A DNA stretch of 64,000 nucleotides. It comes from Streptomyces sp. CG1. Lineage in GTDB: Bacteria > Actinomycetota > Actinomycetes > Streptomycetales > Streptomycetaceae. Within the stretch, counting starts at the first letter, position 1; each line of letters opens with the position of its first letter. Shown piece after piece: positions 44,827-54,666 of the stretch. The stretch spans positions 9,913,501-9,977,500 of the forward strand of contig NZ_CP163518.1 of NCBI RefSeq assembly GCF_041080625.1, written 5' to 3'. The translations under genes were made by a program, and so were the position numbers. A model generated the notes under the pieces. The model made no database searches. It was not told the DNA's origin and saw only the letters and a program-made list of their open reading frames with translations.

Positions 44827-46380
44827 TCAGATCTCATACACCGCACGCACATTGGCGCGGGGCGGCGGAGCGTGCCGGACCGCGGGCCCCTTGGCGAACG
44901 TACGCAGGAGGTTCTCGGTGGTGCGGGTCACGAAGGCGCGGGTGCGGGCGTCCATGCCGTGGTCGCGCCCCAGCGTGCCCGTCCCTGCCATCAGGCCCTC
45001 CACCCAGCGCATGGTGCCGGTCGCGAACACGCCCGCGCCGCCGGAAGCCGTGTAGTACGCCGAGTCGCTGTGGCTCGGCCGTCCGCCGCAGACCAGCGGG
45101 GAATGCGCGATGATCTCCAGTGGTCCAGGGGTGGGGGCGCCGGGAGTGATCCGGTCGTACTCGACGCCGACGAGATGGGCGAAGGCGTCGCCGGAGCGTA
45201 CGCCAGTGCCGTCGTACAGCCAGTGATCGGCGGCCCGGACGGCATAGGACGCATCGACCGGATAGCCCTCGTAGAGCACGCCGGTCAGCGACGACTCCGG
45301 ATCCGGGGCGGGCGCCAGACGGTAGTCGGTGGTGACCAGCGAGGGGTGGGAGCCGTAGCAGGGGTCGGCGCGGTAGGAGCTCTTGTAACAGACCACCGTA
45401 CGGTCGTCCGCGGCCGCTCCGGCCTCGAGCCGGACCCGGCGGAAGCACGTGTTCGCGCCGAGGAAGGCGACGTTCGTCCCGGCGTCCCGCGCGGCGGTCA
45501 CATGGGCTCGCTGCTCCGGCGTCCAGTACTCGTCGTGGCCCAGACAGACGACGGCGTGCGCGCCGCGCAGCACCCCGGGATCGCGGTGGACGTCGACGCC
45601 GGTGGTGTAGGCGAGCGGTATGCCGAGGCGCTCGGCCAGCACCACCAGCGCTCGCTCGTACACCAGGAACTTCTCGGCGCCCGTGCCGTCGTAGGGGCGG
45701 TCGAAGCTGACCGCCAGGGATCGGGTGGCGTAGGCGCCGGACGCACCGTTGTAGAGGCTGCTGCCGCCCCAGCGGTTGTACGCCTGCCAGGTGGCCGGGG
45801 CGTGCAGCAGGACCGTACGGCCGGTGCCCGCGGTGGAGCGGACGATCAGCGGAACGTACCGCTGGTGACCGCTGTCCGCCTCCAGCCGCAGCAGATAGGC
45901 GCCCTCCGGCCAGCCGGCGGTGTCCACCGGCAGCGTCACCGGCCAGTCGGCGCGCACGGTGCGGGTCGCGGGCAACAGCCGTGGAGCCGGCTGAGCGCGG
46001 CCGGGTACGCGCCCGGACGCCCAGATGCGGCGGGCCTGGCGCCCGCCGTACCAGCCGATCCGGAACGCGGACACCCGGAACGCCGCGGCGGTGGTGGACA
46101 CATGGAGTCCGAACTCCTCGCCAGGGGTCACACTCACCCGGTCCGTGTAGCCGGCCACCGCGTCCGGCGAGCCGGTGGAGGCGAGGCGCCAGTCGGCGGT
46201 GCCCGGCGCGTCCTGCTCCGCCTCGGGCCGCAGCCGCCCGTCGGGGGCCGCGGTGGAGCGCGGGTGCGGTGGTGCCGCCGTGCATGCGGCCGCTGTGCCG
46301 AGGCCGACGCCTGTGCACAGGGTGAGGAAGCGCCGGCGGCCGAGGCCGTCCGGCGGCGTGGTGCCAGGTGCCGGAGCCAC
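44827..46380 (-). CDS. Tat-exported N,N-dimethylformamidase beta-subunit-like protein
   Basis: 517 residues. Twin-arginine signal GRRRFLTLCTGVGLGTAAACTAA. The mature part matches the large-subunit-like domain of N,N-dimethylformamidase: FRIGWYGGRQARRIW, LLHAPATWQAYNRWGGSSLY, VVCLGHDEYWTPEQRAHV, and the glutamine-amidotransferase-like DAGTNVAFLGANTC. Actinobacteria have many secreted members of unknown substrate. No small subunit gene is adjacent. Ends close to a convergent small gene. Confidence 0.85.
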   Translation of the reverse strand: MAPAPGTTPPDGLGRRRFLTLCTGVGLGTAAACTAAPPHPRSTAAPDGRLRPEAEQDAPGTADWRLASTGSPDAVAGYTDRVSVTPGEEFGLHVSTTAAAFRVSAFRIGWYGGRQARRIWASGRVPGRAQPAPRLLPATRTVRADWPVTLPVDTAGWPEGAYLLRLEADSGHQRYVPLIVRSTAGTGRTVLLHAPATWQAYNRWGGSSLYNGASGAYATRSLAVSFDRPYDGTGAEKFLVYERALVVLAERLGIPLAYTTGVDVHRDPGVLRGAHAVVCLGHDEYWTPEQRAHVTAARDAGTNVAFLGANTCFRRVRLEAGAAADDRTVVCYKSSYRADPCYGSHPSLVTTDYRLAPAPDPESSLTGVLYEGYPVDASYAVRAADHWLYDGTGVRSGDAFAHLVGVEYDRITPGAPTPGPLEIIAHSPLVCGGRPSHSDSAYYTASGGAGVFATGTMRWVEGLMAGTGTLGRDHGMDARTRAFVTRTTENLLRTFAKGPAVRHAPPPRANVRAVYEI

Positions 46381-46523
46381 TTCACCTCCCGGGGTGTGTC
46401 GGCTCCAGCGTCACGACGCCGGCGCGGCCGTCGCAACCCGCGGAGTCGGGCGAGGGCCGGTGCGAGGGCTGCGTCGGCGCGCCCGACCGGGCCACCGGCG
46501 GTACGGCCGAACGGGTGACGGGG

Positions 46524-47555
46524 TCAGCTGCGGAAGCCGATGTGCACGTGGTCGTGATGGGTGGCGTCGCTGAAGAACTGGTCGGGGCCGCCGCCCGACA
46601 GCAGCACGGGACCGCCCACGTTGTACGATCCGGCGGCCGCCGCGTCCCGCATGAACCGCTCGATCAGGCCACGTGACGTCGCCGGATCGACGACCGCGTG
46701 GCCGTCGATCCGCCACACGTCGAAGGCCCGGCCGCGCGGATGGTCGCTGGGCCGGCTGGTTCCGAACACGTCCAGCGGATGCCCGGAGCGTACGACGCTC
46801 ACCTCCAGCCGGTACGTCCGCGCCAGCGCGAGCATCGCCCCGGCCACGCTGGTGTGCACCTGACCACTGCGCAGGTCCGCCATGGCGGCGGGCGGCAGCA
46901 CGATCCGGTCGTCGGACAGCACGGTCCGGATGTCCGGCGCCAACGACCGGGCGGCCGGCCCGGGTTCCGCCGGATGCAACGCGTCAACCGTCCAGTCCGC
47001 CCCCGATCGCGACAGGCGCACGTCGACCGTCGTCCCGCCCGCGCTCACCGTGCCGCCGCGCCGGGTCCACTGCCGGCACACCACCAGCACACTGGCCGAC
47101 CGGGACAGAATCCCGCCGTACTGCGCGTCCACGACCTGCAGCGCCGCCGCGTCGGCCATCGACAGCAGCGGCCCGGCCTGGCCCACGAGATCCGTCGGCA
47201 GCCCGAGCGCCGAGACCCTCGCCCGCGCCGCCGCCGCACCACCGTGCCCGGCCGCCCACGCACCGATCGCCTCGACCAGCTGCACGGCCCGCAGTTTCGC
47301 CGCCGGCTGGACTTCGGCGGAGGTCGGCCGCCAGGGAGTGGTGTGCGGCAGGCCGGGGGACGGCGAAGGCGAACCGCTGTGGCTCGGGGTCCCCTGGGTC
47401 GGTGCCCCTTGACGGGGGCGCCCGGCCGGTGCCGTACGACCGGAGCAGCCGGCCGCGCCGAGCGCGACTCCGGCGAGGACGGCCAGCACGGCCCGGCGGC
47501 CGGGCGGGGGAGCGGCGGGCGCACGAGTCCGGGTGACAGGGCCCAGTGGGGTCAT
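46524..47555 (-). CDS. Lipoprotein with C-terminal peptidase M15-like (D,D-carboxypeptidase-fold) domain
   Basis: 343 residues from the ATG at 47555. Lipobox LGAAGC with Cys37 after a GRRAVLAVLAGVA signal. A Pro/Ser spacer and an uncharacterised middle domain (VEAIGAWAAGHGG through DVRLSRSGADWTVDALHP) precede the C-terminal region. That region carries the M15-type zinc motifs: SDHPRGRAFDVW (H and D ligands) and the terminal HHDHVHIGF. Likely anchored outside the membrane and acting on peptidoglycan stem peptides. Same strand as, and 143 bp upstream of, the DMFase-like gene. Confidence 0.8.
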   Translation of the reverse strand: MTPLGPVTRTRAPAAPPPGRRAVLAVLAGVALGAAGCSGRTAPAGRPRQGAPTQGTPSHSGSPSPSPGLPHTTPWRPTSAEVQPAAKLRAVQLVEAIGAWAAGHGGAAAARARVSALGLPTDLVGQAGPLLSMADAAALQVVDAQYGGILSRSASVLVVCRQWTRRGGTVSAGGTTVDVRLSRSGADWTVDALHPAEPGPAARSLAPDIRTVLSDDRIVLPPAAMADLRSGQVHTSVAGAMLALARTYRLEVSVVRSGHPLDVFGTSRPSDHPRGRAFDVWRIDGHAVVDPATSRGLIERFMRDAAAAGSYNVGGPVLLSGGGPDQFFSDATHHDHVHIGFRS

Positions 47556-47784
47556 GGGGTTCAGTGTCCGCCGGGTGGCGGCGTCCGGGCGAGCGCGCAC
47601 GGCGGATCGACCGGCGGGGTGTGGGCCGCGGGGGACGGCTCAGTACCCCGATCGGCACCGCCCGCGAGTCGGCCTTGGAGGGGCTCGGCTGCAACGTCCC
47701 TCGTCCCCGGCCTGACGCGACGACACCTGGCTCACCGCGTGATCAACACCCGCTGCACCGATGCTCGCCCGAGGCCGGACTCCC

Positions 47785-48786
47785 TCAGAACGGCGGCTCG
47801 TTGAGGATTCCCAACAGGGACTCCGAGCTGTGTTCGTCGCTGGAGGCCGGCCCCGACGGGTCGGGGAACGTGCGGCCCCAGGACGCTGCGCGGCCGAGGG
47901 CGCTCAGGCGCCAGGCGAGGTGTGCGGCGCGGCGCAGGTCCGCCGCTGTGCGGCCGGGAGCCGTCCAGGGCTCCAGGTAGGCGTCGAGTAGGCGGGGCAG
48001 GACCTGCGGTCCGTATCGTGCCCGCGCCTTTTCGACCGGGATCCGCAGGCTGCAGAACGGGTGCGAGACGGCCGCGTCGCCCCAGTCGAAGAAGGTGAAC
48101 CGGCCCGGTGCCGGCTGGAACAGCTGGCCGTCGTGCAGATCGGCGTGGTCCAGGGTGTCCTCGATGCCGGCGGACGCGAGTTCGGCGCACCAGTCCGCGA
48201 GGCGGGGCCGCAGCCGCTCCAGCCGGGCGCGGGCCTCCGCGCGCAGCGCGGTGTTCTGGGAGAGCAGCCTGTCGAACGTCGCGGGCAGGTCGAGGGTCCG
48301 GGCGGAGGGCACCCCGAGCCGCTCGATCTCGCGCGCGTGCGGACTCACGGCCCGCTGCATGCTCCCGTACTGGCGCAGCAGTTCCTCCCAGGCCCGCGGC
48401 TCGACCGGCGCGCGGGAGAGCACGGAGCGGAACAGTTCCCCTCCGTCGGGCAGCAGGACCCATGCGCGCTCGGCGTCGACGGCCAGCGGCTCCAGCACAT
48501 GCCCCGGCACCCAGCGGGCCAGCGCGGCGGTCAACGGCCCCTCGAAGGCGCTGGCCGGTGGATTCGCCTTGAACCAGACGGCGTCCCGCCCCTCGACGGG
48601 CACCCGCACCAGCACGGACCACGGACGCAGCCGCACGGCCAGGTCACCGCCCATCTGCAGACCGTGTTCGGCGAGCCGGTCCGCCACCCAGGCGAAGGCC
48701 GCGTCCCGCCACGACTCCCGCTCCCACGGAGTCGGCGCGTACTGGTAGGAGCTTCGGTCCACGACGATCGAACACGCACGGTGCAT
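47785..48786 (-). CDS. Aminoglycoside phosphotransferase (APH) family kinase
   Basis: 333 residues of protein-kinase-like fold. Catalytic loop DHADLHDGQLF (family motif HxDLHxxN, with Asn replaced by Gln) and metal-binding FFDWGDAAV. The nucleotide-binding lysine is probably in AVWFKANPP. Length and the DWGD motif fit the APH/choline-kinase group; in Streptomyces most such genes phosphorylate metabolites rather than antibiotics. Single gene. Confidence 0.88.
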   Translation of the reverse strand: MHRACSIVVDRSSYQYAPTPWERESWRDAAFAWVADRLAEHGLQMGGDLAVRLRPWSVLVRVPVEGRDAVWFKANPPASAFEGPLTAALARWVPGHVLEPLAVDAERAWVLLPDGGELFRSVLSRAPVEPRAWEELLRQYGSMQRAVSPHAREIERLGVPSARTLDLPATFDRLLSQNTALRAEARARLERLRPRLADWCAELASAGIEDTLDHADLHDGQLFQPAPGRFTFFDWGDAAVSHPFCSLRIPVEKARARYGPQVLPRLLDAYLEPWTAPGRTAADLRRAAHLAWRLSALGRAASWGRTFPDPSGPASSDEHSSESLLGILNEPPF

Positions 48787-48851
48787 CGTGCCATCTCACC
48801 ATCGCCGCCGCGCACGGACCACCCGATTTCCCGGGCGGTGCCGCCGAGCGC

Positions 48852-49988
48852 TCAGGTGCCGGGGTGCGCGGACCGGACGATCAGGGTGCGCAGTTCGTCC
48901 ACGGCACGCGTGCGTGCCCCTGCCAGTTCGGGCGCGGGCACACATCCGGCCGCGATGCGGACCGGCCGCGGGCCGCGCGCGGCGTGCGCCTCGATCGCGG
49001 CGATCAGGCGCGGGTGCCGGCCCCACTCGCCGCCGATGACGATCAGCTCGGGGTCGGTGAGGCAGACGGCCGCGGACACGACGCCGTCGACGGCCCGGGC
49101 GAGGGTCTCCCGGACCCGGTGGGCCCGCTCGTCGTCGCCGGAGACGGCCGCCTCCAGCGCCGCCACGTCGATGGCCGTCGAGTCGGCCCGGCGCAGCCCG
49201 AGCACGGCGAACACCTCGATCAGCGGCATCGCCGTGCCGTCCGGTCCGGCCGTGGGGACGTGGGCGATCTCGCCGCTGAGGCCGCGGTGGCCGCGTCGTA
49301 CCGCGCCGTCGGCGACCACGGCGCAGCCCAGCCCCTCGCCGAGGTGGACGTAGACGAAGTCGTCGATGCCCGTGGCGCATCCGGTGGAACGCTCCGCGCG
49401 CGCGGCCCAGTTGATGTCGTTGTCCACCAGCACGGGTCCGTCGACATACCGGGCGAGGACACCGGTGGGGTCGAGGTCGCCGACCAGGAACGGCGAGTCG
49501 GGCAGCCGTACGAGCCGGCCGGTCGCGCGGTCCACGGGATCGGCGGCGCTGACGACCGCGGTGCGCAGTCCGCCCGGTGCCGTCTTGCGCAGCCGGCGAG
49601 CGGCCTGGGCCAGTGCCTCGGCCGCGAGGCGTTCGCCCGCGTTGCGGCGGAGTTCGACCCGGGTCTCGGCGACGGCGGCGCCGTGGGCGTCCACGGCCTG
49701 TGCCGTCACGCCGTACGGGGAGATGCTCGCGACCAGGGCGAGCCCGAGCCCGGGCGCCAGCGCGTAGTAGGAGCCCGCGCGCCCGCGGCCCGTCGTGCGC
49801 TCGCCGGTGTCCACCAGCAGGCCCGCGTTCGCCAGGCGCTGCACGCCGTCGGAGATCGTCGGCTTCGAGATGCCGGTCAGGGCCGCGATCTCCGCCCTGG
49901 TCAGGCGCGGACGGTCCATGAGGGTGCGCAGCACGTGTTCGTCCGTGAGGGCGCGCAGCATGTCCAGCGAGGGCTTGGCCGGGGTCAT
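48852..49988 (-). CDS. ROK-family transcriptional regulator
   Basis: 378 residues from the ATG at 49988 (an ATG at 49997 adds three). N-terminal winged helix (VLRTLMDRPRLTRAEIAALTGISKPTISDGVQRLANAGLL), then a sugar-kinase-like ROK domain with the second-phosphate-type motif VLVDNDINWAARAE and HLGEGLGCAVV. The conserved zinc CxCGxxGC motif is missing: after GEIAHVP the sequence goes to TAGPDGTAMPLIEV. Likely a repressor without kinase activity. Divergent from the DUF1479 gene, its probable target. Confidence 0.9.
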   Translation of the reverse strand: MTPAKPSLDMLRALTDEHVLRTLMDRPRLTRAEIAALTGISKPTISDGVQRLANAGLLVDTGERTTGRGRAGSYYALAPGLGLALVASISPYGVTAQAVDAHGAAVAETRVELRRNAGERLAAEALAQAARRLRKTAPGGLRTAVVSAADPVDRATGRLVRLPDSPFLVGDLDPTGVLARYVDGPVLVDNDINWAARAERSTGCATGIDDFVYVHLGEGLGCAVVADGAVRRGHRGLSGEIAHVPTAGPDGTAMPLIEVFAVLGLRRADSTAIDVAALEAAVSGDDERAHRVRETLARAVDGVVSAAVCLTDPELIVIGGEWGRHPRLIAAIEAHAARGPRPVRIAAGCVPAPELAGARTRAVDELRTLIVRSAHPGT

Positions 49989-50000
49989 GCGGACCATTCT

Positions 50001-50021
50001 AGTAAGGACTGTTGCCTAAAA
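50001..50021. promoter_or_regulatory. Candidate ROK operator in the divergent region
   Basis: AGTAAGG (50001-50007), seven bases, CCTAAAA (50015-50021): an imperfect inverted repeat with TNAGG/CCTNA half-sites as seen for other actinobacterial ROK regulators. A related GTAAGGAG occurs at 50048-50055 next to the DUF1479 ribosome binding site, so a second contact is possible. Confidence 0.4.
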
Positions 50022-50077
50022 CTCGGGAGCGACCTAACTTGGATTTGGTAAGGAGTCCTGACCAAAGGAGCCGGGCC

Positions 50078-51373
50078 ATGACACGCGTCGCTGACCAGCA
50101 GCAATCGATCGCGCAGCTGCCGCACTGGGAGACGGTCCCCGAGGATCTGCCCGCCGCGATCCGCGAGATCAAGCAGGCGCTGCGGGCCCGGATCGAGGCC
50201 TCCGGGCGGACCGTCGCGGAGGTGTACGCCGCTGCCGAGCGGCGCGTCGCCGCCCGGGTCGCCGAGATCAAGGCGGAGAAGGAGGCCGGGGAGAGCGTCT
50301 GGCCGGTGATCGACTACGCCGACATCGAGAACGGCACCGTGAGTCCCGCGCAGGCCGGCCGGGTGAGGAAACGCGGATGTCTCGTCGTACGCGGTCACTT
50401 CCCGCGGGAACGGGCCCTCGCCTGGGACGCGTCGATCGTCGGCTACGTCGAACGCAACCACTTCTTCGAGAACTACACCGGCCCCGGCGACGACTTCTTC
50501 GGCAGCGTCGGGTCCAAGCCCGAGATCTATCCGATCTACTGGTCCGAGGCCCAGATGGAGGCCCGGCAGAGCGACCGCACGGCCCGCGTGCAGTCCTTCC
50601 TGAACTCCTTCTGGACGCACACCTCCGACGGCGTGCGCTGGTTCGACCCCGACCGCGACGCGCTCTACCCCGACCGTATCCGCCGCCGCCCGCCGGGCAC
50701 CGACTCCCGCGGTCTCGGCGCCCACTGCGACCCCGGCACCCTCGACCTGTGGATGACGGAGGCCTGTCAACGGGCGTTCCGGCACCTGTTCGACGGCACC
50801 GTCGAGGAGTACGACCCGTGGAACGCCGCCCACCGCACGACCGGCCCCCAGTACCCGGGCTCCACCATGTGCTCGGCGTTCCGCACCTTCCAGGGCTGGA
50901 CCGCGCTGTCCGACATGGACCACGACCAGGGCGTGCTGCACACCGTGCCGATCCCCGAGGCGATGGCCTGTCTGATGCTGCGCCCGCTGCTGCCGGACGT
51001 GCCCGACGACGACATGTGCGGGGTCACCGTCAACCAGGTCTTCCCCGCGAGCGTGACGTGGCACCCGCTGCTGCTGGAGGCGCTCACCGGCATCCCGGAC
51101 GTGCGGGCCGGCGACTCCGTATGGTGGCACTGCGACATGATCCACAGCGTCGCCCCGGTGCGGGACCAGAAGGGCTGGGGCAACGTCATGTACATCCCCG
51201 CCGCGCCCTGGTGCCCGCGCAACGAGCGGTATGCCGCCTCCGTACGCGAGGCCTTCCTCTCCGGCTCCAGCCCGAGCGACTTCCCCGAGGAGCACTACGA
51301 GCGCTCCTGGACCGGGCGTTTCACCGCCGACCGGCTGGGCACCACGGGCCGTCGCGGCCTCGGACTCGACTGA
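50078..51373 (+). CDS. DUF1479 (YbiU-like) protein, putative Fe(II)/2-oxoglutarate oxygenase fold
   Basis: 431 residues from the ATG at 50078 with AAAGGAG upstream. Conserved DUF1479 features: RKRGCLVVRGHFPRERAL, FFENYTGPGDDFFGSVGSKPEIYPIYWS, GLGAHCDPGTLDLWM (likely H-x-D metal ligands) and a later H in WWHCDMIHSVAPV. The HxD...H arrangement resembles a jelly-roll 2-oxoglutarate oxygenase, as proposed for this family; biochemical function is unknown. Regulated probably by the divergent ROK protein, hinting at sugar- or amino-sugar-linked control. Confidence 0.88.
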   Translation: MTRVADQQQSIAQLPHWETVPEDLPAAIREIKQALRARIEASGRTVAEVYAAAERRVAARVAEIKAEKEAGESVWPVIDYADIENGTVSPAQAGRVRKRGCLVVRGHFPRERALAWDASIVGYVERNHFFENYTGPGDDFFGSVGSKPEIYPIYWSEAQMEARQSDRTARVQSFLNSFWTHTSDGVRWFDPDRDALYPDRIRRRPPGTDSRGLGAHCDPGTLDLWMTEACQRAFRHLFDGTVEEYDPWNAAHRTTGPQYPGSTMCSAFRTFQGWTALSDMDHDQGVLHTVPIPEAMACLMLRPLLPDVPDDDMCGVTVNQVFPASVTWHPLLLEALTGIPDVRAGDSVWWHCDMIHSVAPVRDQKGWGNVMYIPAAPWCPRNERYAASVREAFLSGSSPSDFPEEHYERSWTGRFTADRLGTTGRRGLGLD

Positions 51374-51391
51374 GCAGGACCCGCACACGAA

Positions 51392-51420
51392 CGCGCCCCC
51401 GGTCACCGACCGGGGGCGCG
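51392..51420. terminator. Bidirectional terminator between DUF1479 and phosphoesterase genes
   Basis: CGCGCCCCCGGTC (51392-51404) pairs perfectly with GACCGGGGGCGCG (51408-51420) around ACC. Lies between two convergent stops. Confidence 0.88.
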
Positions 51421-51436
51421 CTTCATGCGGGGAAGG

Positions 51437-53266
51437 TCAGGCGCGCTGCCTGCGGCGCATCGTCAGGTACGTGCCGGTCGCACCCGCGGCCACCAGGGCG
51501 CCCACGCCGAGGCCGACCGGCAGGGCCGGGAAACCGGAGGCGTCGGTCGTCGCGGCCGTGTTCTGCATGGCCGGACCGGGGGTGATGCTGGTGGACACCG
51601 GGGCCACGTGCTGGACCGGGCCGACGTGCTTGACGGAGCCGTCGGAGTTCAGCAGCACCTGCTTGTTGTTCGGGTGCCGGAAGTCGAACATGCCCGACAG
51701 CGAGCCGGCCGTCGCGTCGAAGGAGTGGTCACCGATCTGGCCGGTACGCCAGTTGTCCTCGATGAACCGGGTGATCGACGCCTGGTCCGTCAGGGTGTGG
51801 TCGACCTTGTTCACCTTGCTGTACGGCGAGATCACCAGCAGCGGCTGGCGGGTGCCCGGGCCACAGCGGTCCGCGTAACCACCGGACGCCTTCGGGCCCT
51901 TCTGGCAGGCCGGGCTGTCCGTGGCCTTGCCGTTGGAGGCGACAGTGGAGTCCGTCGAGCCGTTCTTCGGGACGACGTAGGCGTGGTCGTACCAGCCGTC
52001 GGAGTCGTCGTAGGCGACCACGACCGCGGTGGACTTCCACTGCGGCGAGCTCTGGATCGCGTTGATCTGGTTGATCAGGAAGTGCTGCTCGTCGGTGGGG
52101 TCGGAGTAGCCGGCGTGGCCGTCCTGGTACTCACCGGCCTTGAGGAAGCTGACGGCCGGCAGCTTGCCCGCCTTGAGCGCGGCGGAGAAGTCGGTCAGGT
52201 CGTAGTTGTGGTTGGCCTGGCCGCTGTGGCCGATCTCCGAGACGGACTTCGGCGCCAGGTGGTGCGGGTTCGCCGTCGACTTGTAGTACGAGAACGGGTT
52301 GTGGTGCGGGCTGTAGTCCACCACGGACGCGCCGCCCACGTTGGTGTGCGCGGCGTCGCACTTGGCGTACGAGCCGGACGTGCCGTTCCACGCGGTCGAG
52401 GGACGGAAGCCGCCCTGGAACCAGCCCCAGGAGACCTTCTTGGCGTTGAGCAGGTCACCGATGTTCTTGCCCTGCAGCGACGCCAGCGCGTTGGTGCTGG
52501 TGTGGTCCTTGCCGGAGCAGTCGTCGTAGGCCGGGTCGGGGTCGTTGATGACCGTGCCGACACCCTTGGCGTCGGGCGACGCGATCGCGTACGAGTCCGG
52601 CTTCGGCGTCTGCTTGCCGGTGGCGGGGTCCACGGAGACGGCGCCGTGCGTGTTGCCGGAGATCAGGTTCAGGGCACCGGGCGTGGACGGGCCGTAGACC
52701 GAACTGTAGGCGCGGTCGCTCAGGGAGTAGTTCTGGGCGTAGTTCCACAGCCCGGTGACGGTGTTGCCGTCGTAGTAGTCCATCGCCAGGCCCGGCTCGC
52801 CGAACAGGCCGCCGCTGCACTTGTCGACCTCGGTGTTCTGCACGAACTGGTCGGCCTTGCCGCCGTTGTAGGCGTACTGCTCCGCACCGTAGGAGTGGTT
52901 CTGGTCGCAGGTCATCGCCTGCGAGGACGACAGCCGCTTCGGCGCGTACTGGTTCGGGTTCTTCTTCAGCAGCCCGGCGTGCGCGAGGGTGTCGATGTCC
53001 TTCGGGGTGTTCTTCGACGCGGTGAACTTCGTGCCGTCGGTGTTCGCGGCCTTCGGGTACGTGGCGAAGTAGTGGTCGAAGGAGATGTTCTCGTCGAAGA
53101 GCACGACGACGTGCTTGATCGGCGTCGCGGTCGAGGAGTGCCCGCCGTGCGCTGCGGCGGGCGCCGCCGCCCAGCCGGGCGCGTTGCTGCCGAGCACGGT
53201 GAGCGCCGCGGCTCCCGCGAGCGCGCCCAGGCTCCGCATAGCGGCTCGTCTTCCCCTGCTTGCCAT
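51437..53266 (-). CDS. Membrane-anchored phosphoesterase (phospholipase C / acid phosphatase family)
   Basis: 609 residues. Signal peptide at the N-terminus (RRAAMRSLGALAGAAALTVLGSNAPGWA). Catalytic domain of the bacterial phosphoesterase family (PF04185 type): HVVVLFDENISFDHYFATYP supplies the metal and nucleophile-type residues; VAYDDSDGWYDHAYVVP and PLLVISPYSKVNKVDHTLTDQASITRFIEDNW are further hallmarks. The C-terminus has a threonine/proline stretch, a hydrophobic segment GLGVGALVAAGATGTYLTM and RRRQRA, giving surface anchoring. AAAGGGG lies before the ATG. Substrate: a phospholipid or another extracellular phosphoester. Confidence 0.9.
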   Translation of the reverse strand: MASRGRRAAMRSLGALAGAAALTVLGSNAPGWAAAPAAAHGGHSSTATPIKHVVVLFDENISFDHYFATYPKAANTDGTKFTASKNTPKDIDTLAHAGLLKKNPNQYAPKRLSSSQAMTCDQNHSYGAEQYAYNGGKADQFVQNTEVDKCSGGLFGEPGLAMDYYDGNTVTGLWNYAQNYSLSDRAYSSVYGPSTPGALNLISGNTHGAVSVDPATGKQTPKPDSYAIASPDAKGVGTVINDPDPAYDDCSGKDHTSTNALASLQGKNIGDLLNAKKVSWGWFQGGFRPSTAWNGTSGSYAKCDAAHTNVGGASVVDYSPHHNPFSYYKSTANPHHLAPKSVSEIGHSGQANHNYDLTDFSAALKAGKLPAVSFLKAGEYQDGHAGYSDPTDEQHFLINQINAIQSSPQWKSTAVVVAYDDSDGWYDHAYVVPKNGSTDSTVASNGKATDSPACQKGPKASGGYADRCGPGTRQPLLVISPYSKVNKVDHTLTDQASITRFIEDNWRTGQIGDHSFDATAGSLSGMFDFRHPNNKQVLLNSDGSVKHVGPVQHVAPVSTSITPGPAMQNTAATTDASGFPALPVGLGVGALVAAGATGTYLTMRRRQRA

Positions 53267-53442
53267 GGTGGTCTACCCCTTTGGACAGAACGTCTGTACG
53301 TCGTACGAGCACGGATGCTGCGCCCGCTGCGCAGCGCGTCGGCGGAGCCATGATGGCCTGCAGGTGAACACCAAGTCAGGGATGTCAGGGCAAAACTTGA
53401 CTGTGTGTTGACCCAGCCGGCTGCTGAGTTGTCCGGACAGGT

Positions 53443-54666
53443 TCAGCCGAACAGGGCGCGCCCGTACCAGTCCGAGGCGTCCCTGACGCCGGGCAGCGCG
53501 AAGAAGTAGCCGCCGCCGAACGGTCTGATGTAGTCCGTCAGCGGCTCGCCCGCCAGCCGGTGCTGCACCGCCTCGAACTGCCGCTTGAGGTCCTGCTGGT
53601 AGCAGCAGAACAACAGGCCCATGTCCAGGTTGCCGTTGGCGTCCATGCCCCGGTCGTAGTTGAACGCGCGGCGCAGCAGGCGCTGGTCGGCGGTGGCGGA
53701 CGTACGCGGGTTGGCGAGCCGCATGTGCGCGTCCAGCGGGATGATGTCGCCCTTGGGATCGTCGGCGTACTTCGGGGTGTCGTGCTCGTGGTCGCCGTCC
53801 AGCGGCGCCCCGGAGGAGCGGGCGCGGCCGAACATCCGCTCCTGCTCACTGAGCGAGACCCGGTCCCAGAACTCCACCAGCATCCGGATCAGCCGCACGA
53901 CTTGATAACTGCCGCCGACCGCCCAGTCCGGCTCGCCCATGCCCCTGCCCACCCACACCAGTTGGTCCATCTCGCGGGCGCTGGCAGTGTCCGGGTTGGC
54001 GGTGCCGTCCTTGAAGCCCAGGAGATTGCGCGGGGTGCCGGAGGGCCGGGGCGGGCTGGAGAAGCCGTCCAGTCGCCAGCGGACCTGCAGGGCGCCCCGG
54101 GTGTGCCGGGCGATGTCACGCAGCGCGTGCACAGTGGTGTCCGGCTCGTCGGCGTGCAGGTGGAGGCTGAGGTCGCCGTGGCACCAGTCCGCCCGGAGGT
54201 CGTCGTCCGGGAACTCGGGCATGGCAGTCAGCCGCCGGGGCTTCAGCGCGGCCAGCCCGAACCGGTCGTCGAACAGCGAGGCACCGACGCCCACGGTGAC
54301 GGCCAGTTGCCCCGAGGGCAGCTGGTCGCCGAGGACGCCCGAGTCGCTGGGCGGGGCGGTGATACCGGCCGGGGAGGGCATGCCGCCCAAGGTGAGGAAG
54401 CGGGCCCGGTCGGTGAGCGTGCGCAGCAGCTCGGTGAGGTCCGCACGGCTTCCGGCGGTCACGTCGAGGGAGGCGAACACACTCGTGCGGCGCGGGGCCG
54501 CGATCGCCGAGGCCTGGTGGACGCCGTGGAAGGGGGCTATGGAATCCGTGGTGGTGGGGTCGGCGGCGGGCGCGGCGGCGCTCGTCGCGAGGCCGGCGCC
54601 CGCCAGGGCGGCACCGCGCAGAAAGCCGCGCCGGCCCAGGCCGTCGGAACGCTCGGAACTGCTCAC
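53443..54666 (-). CDS. efeB: Dye-decolorising haem peroxidase EfeB, Tat-exported
   Basis: 407 residues. GTG at 54666 overlaps the efeO stop by GTGA. Twin-arginine signal [22 protein letters not shown]. DyP signature [12 protein letters not shown] (catalytic GxxDG aspartate), the EfeB-specific region [27 protein letters not shown], and [22 protein letters not shown]. EfeB works with EfeO in uptake of iron, possibly oxidising Fe(II) or acting on haem. Last gene of the efeO-efeB pair. Confidence 0.95.
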   Translation of the reverse strand: MSSSERSDGLGRRGFLRGAALAGAGLATSAAAPAADPTTTDSIAPFHGVHQASAIAAPRRTSVFASLDVTAGSRADLTELLRTLTDRARFLTLGGMPSPAGITAPPSDSGVLGDQLPSGQLAVTVGVGASLFDDRFGLAALKPRRLTAMPEFPDDDLRADWCHGDLSLHLHADEPDTTVHALRDIARHTRGALQVRWRLDGFSSPPRPSGTPRNLLGFKDGTANPDTASAREMDQLVWVGRGMGEPDWAVGGSYQVVRLIRMLVEFWDRVSLSEQERMFGRARSSGAPLDGDHEHDTPKYADDPKGDIIPLDAHMRLANPRTSATADQRLLRRAFNYDRGMDANGNLDMGLLFCCYQQDLKRQFEAVQHRLAGEPLTDYIRPFGGGYFFALPGVRDASDWYGRALFG

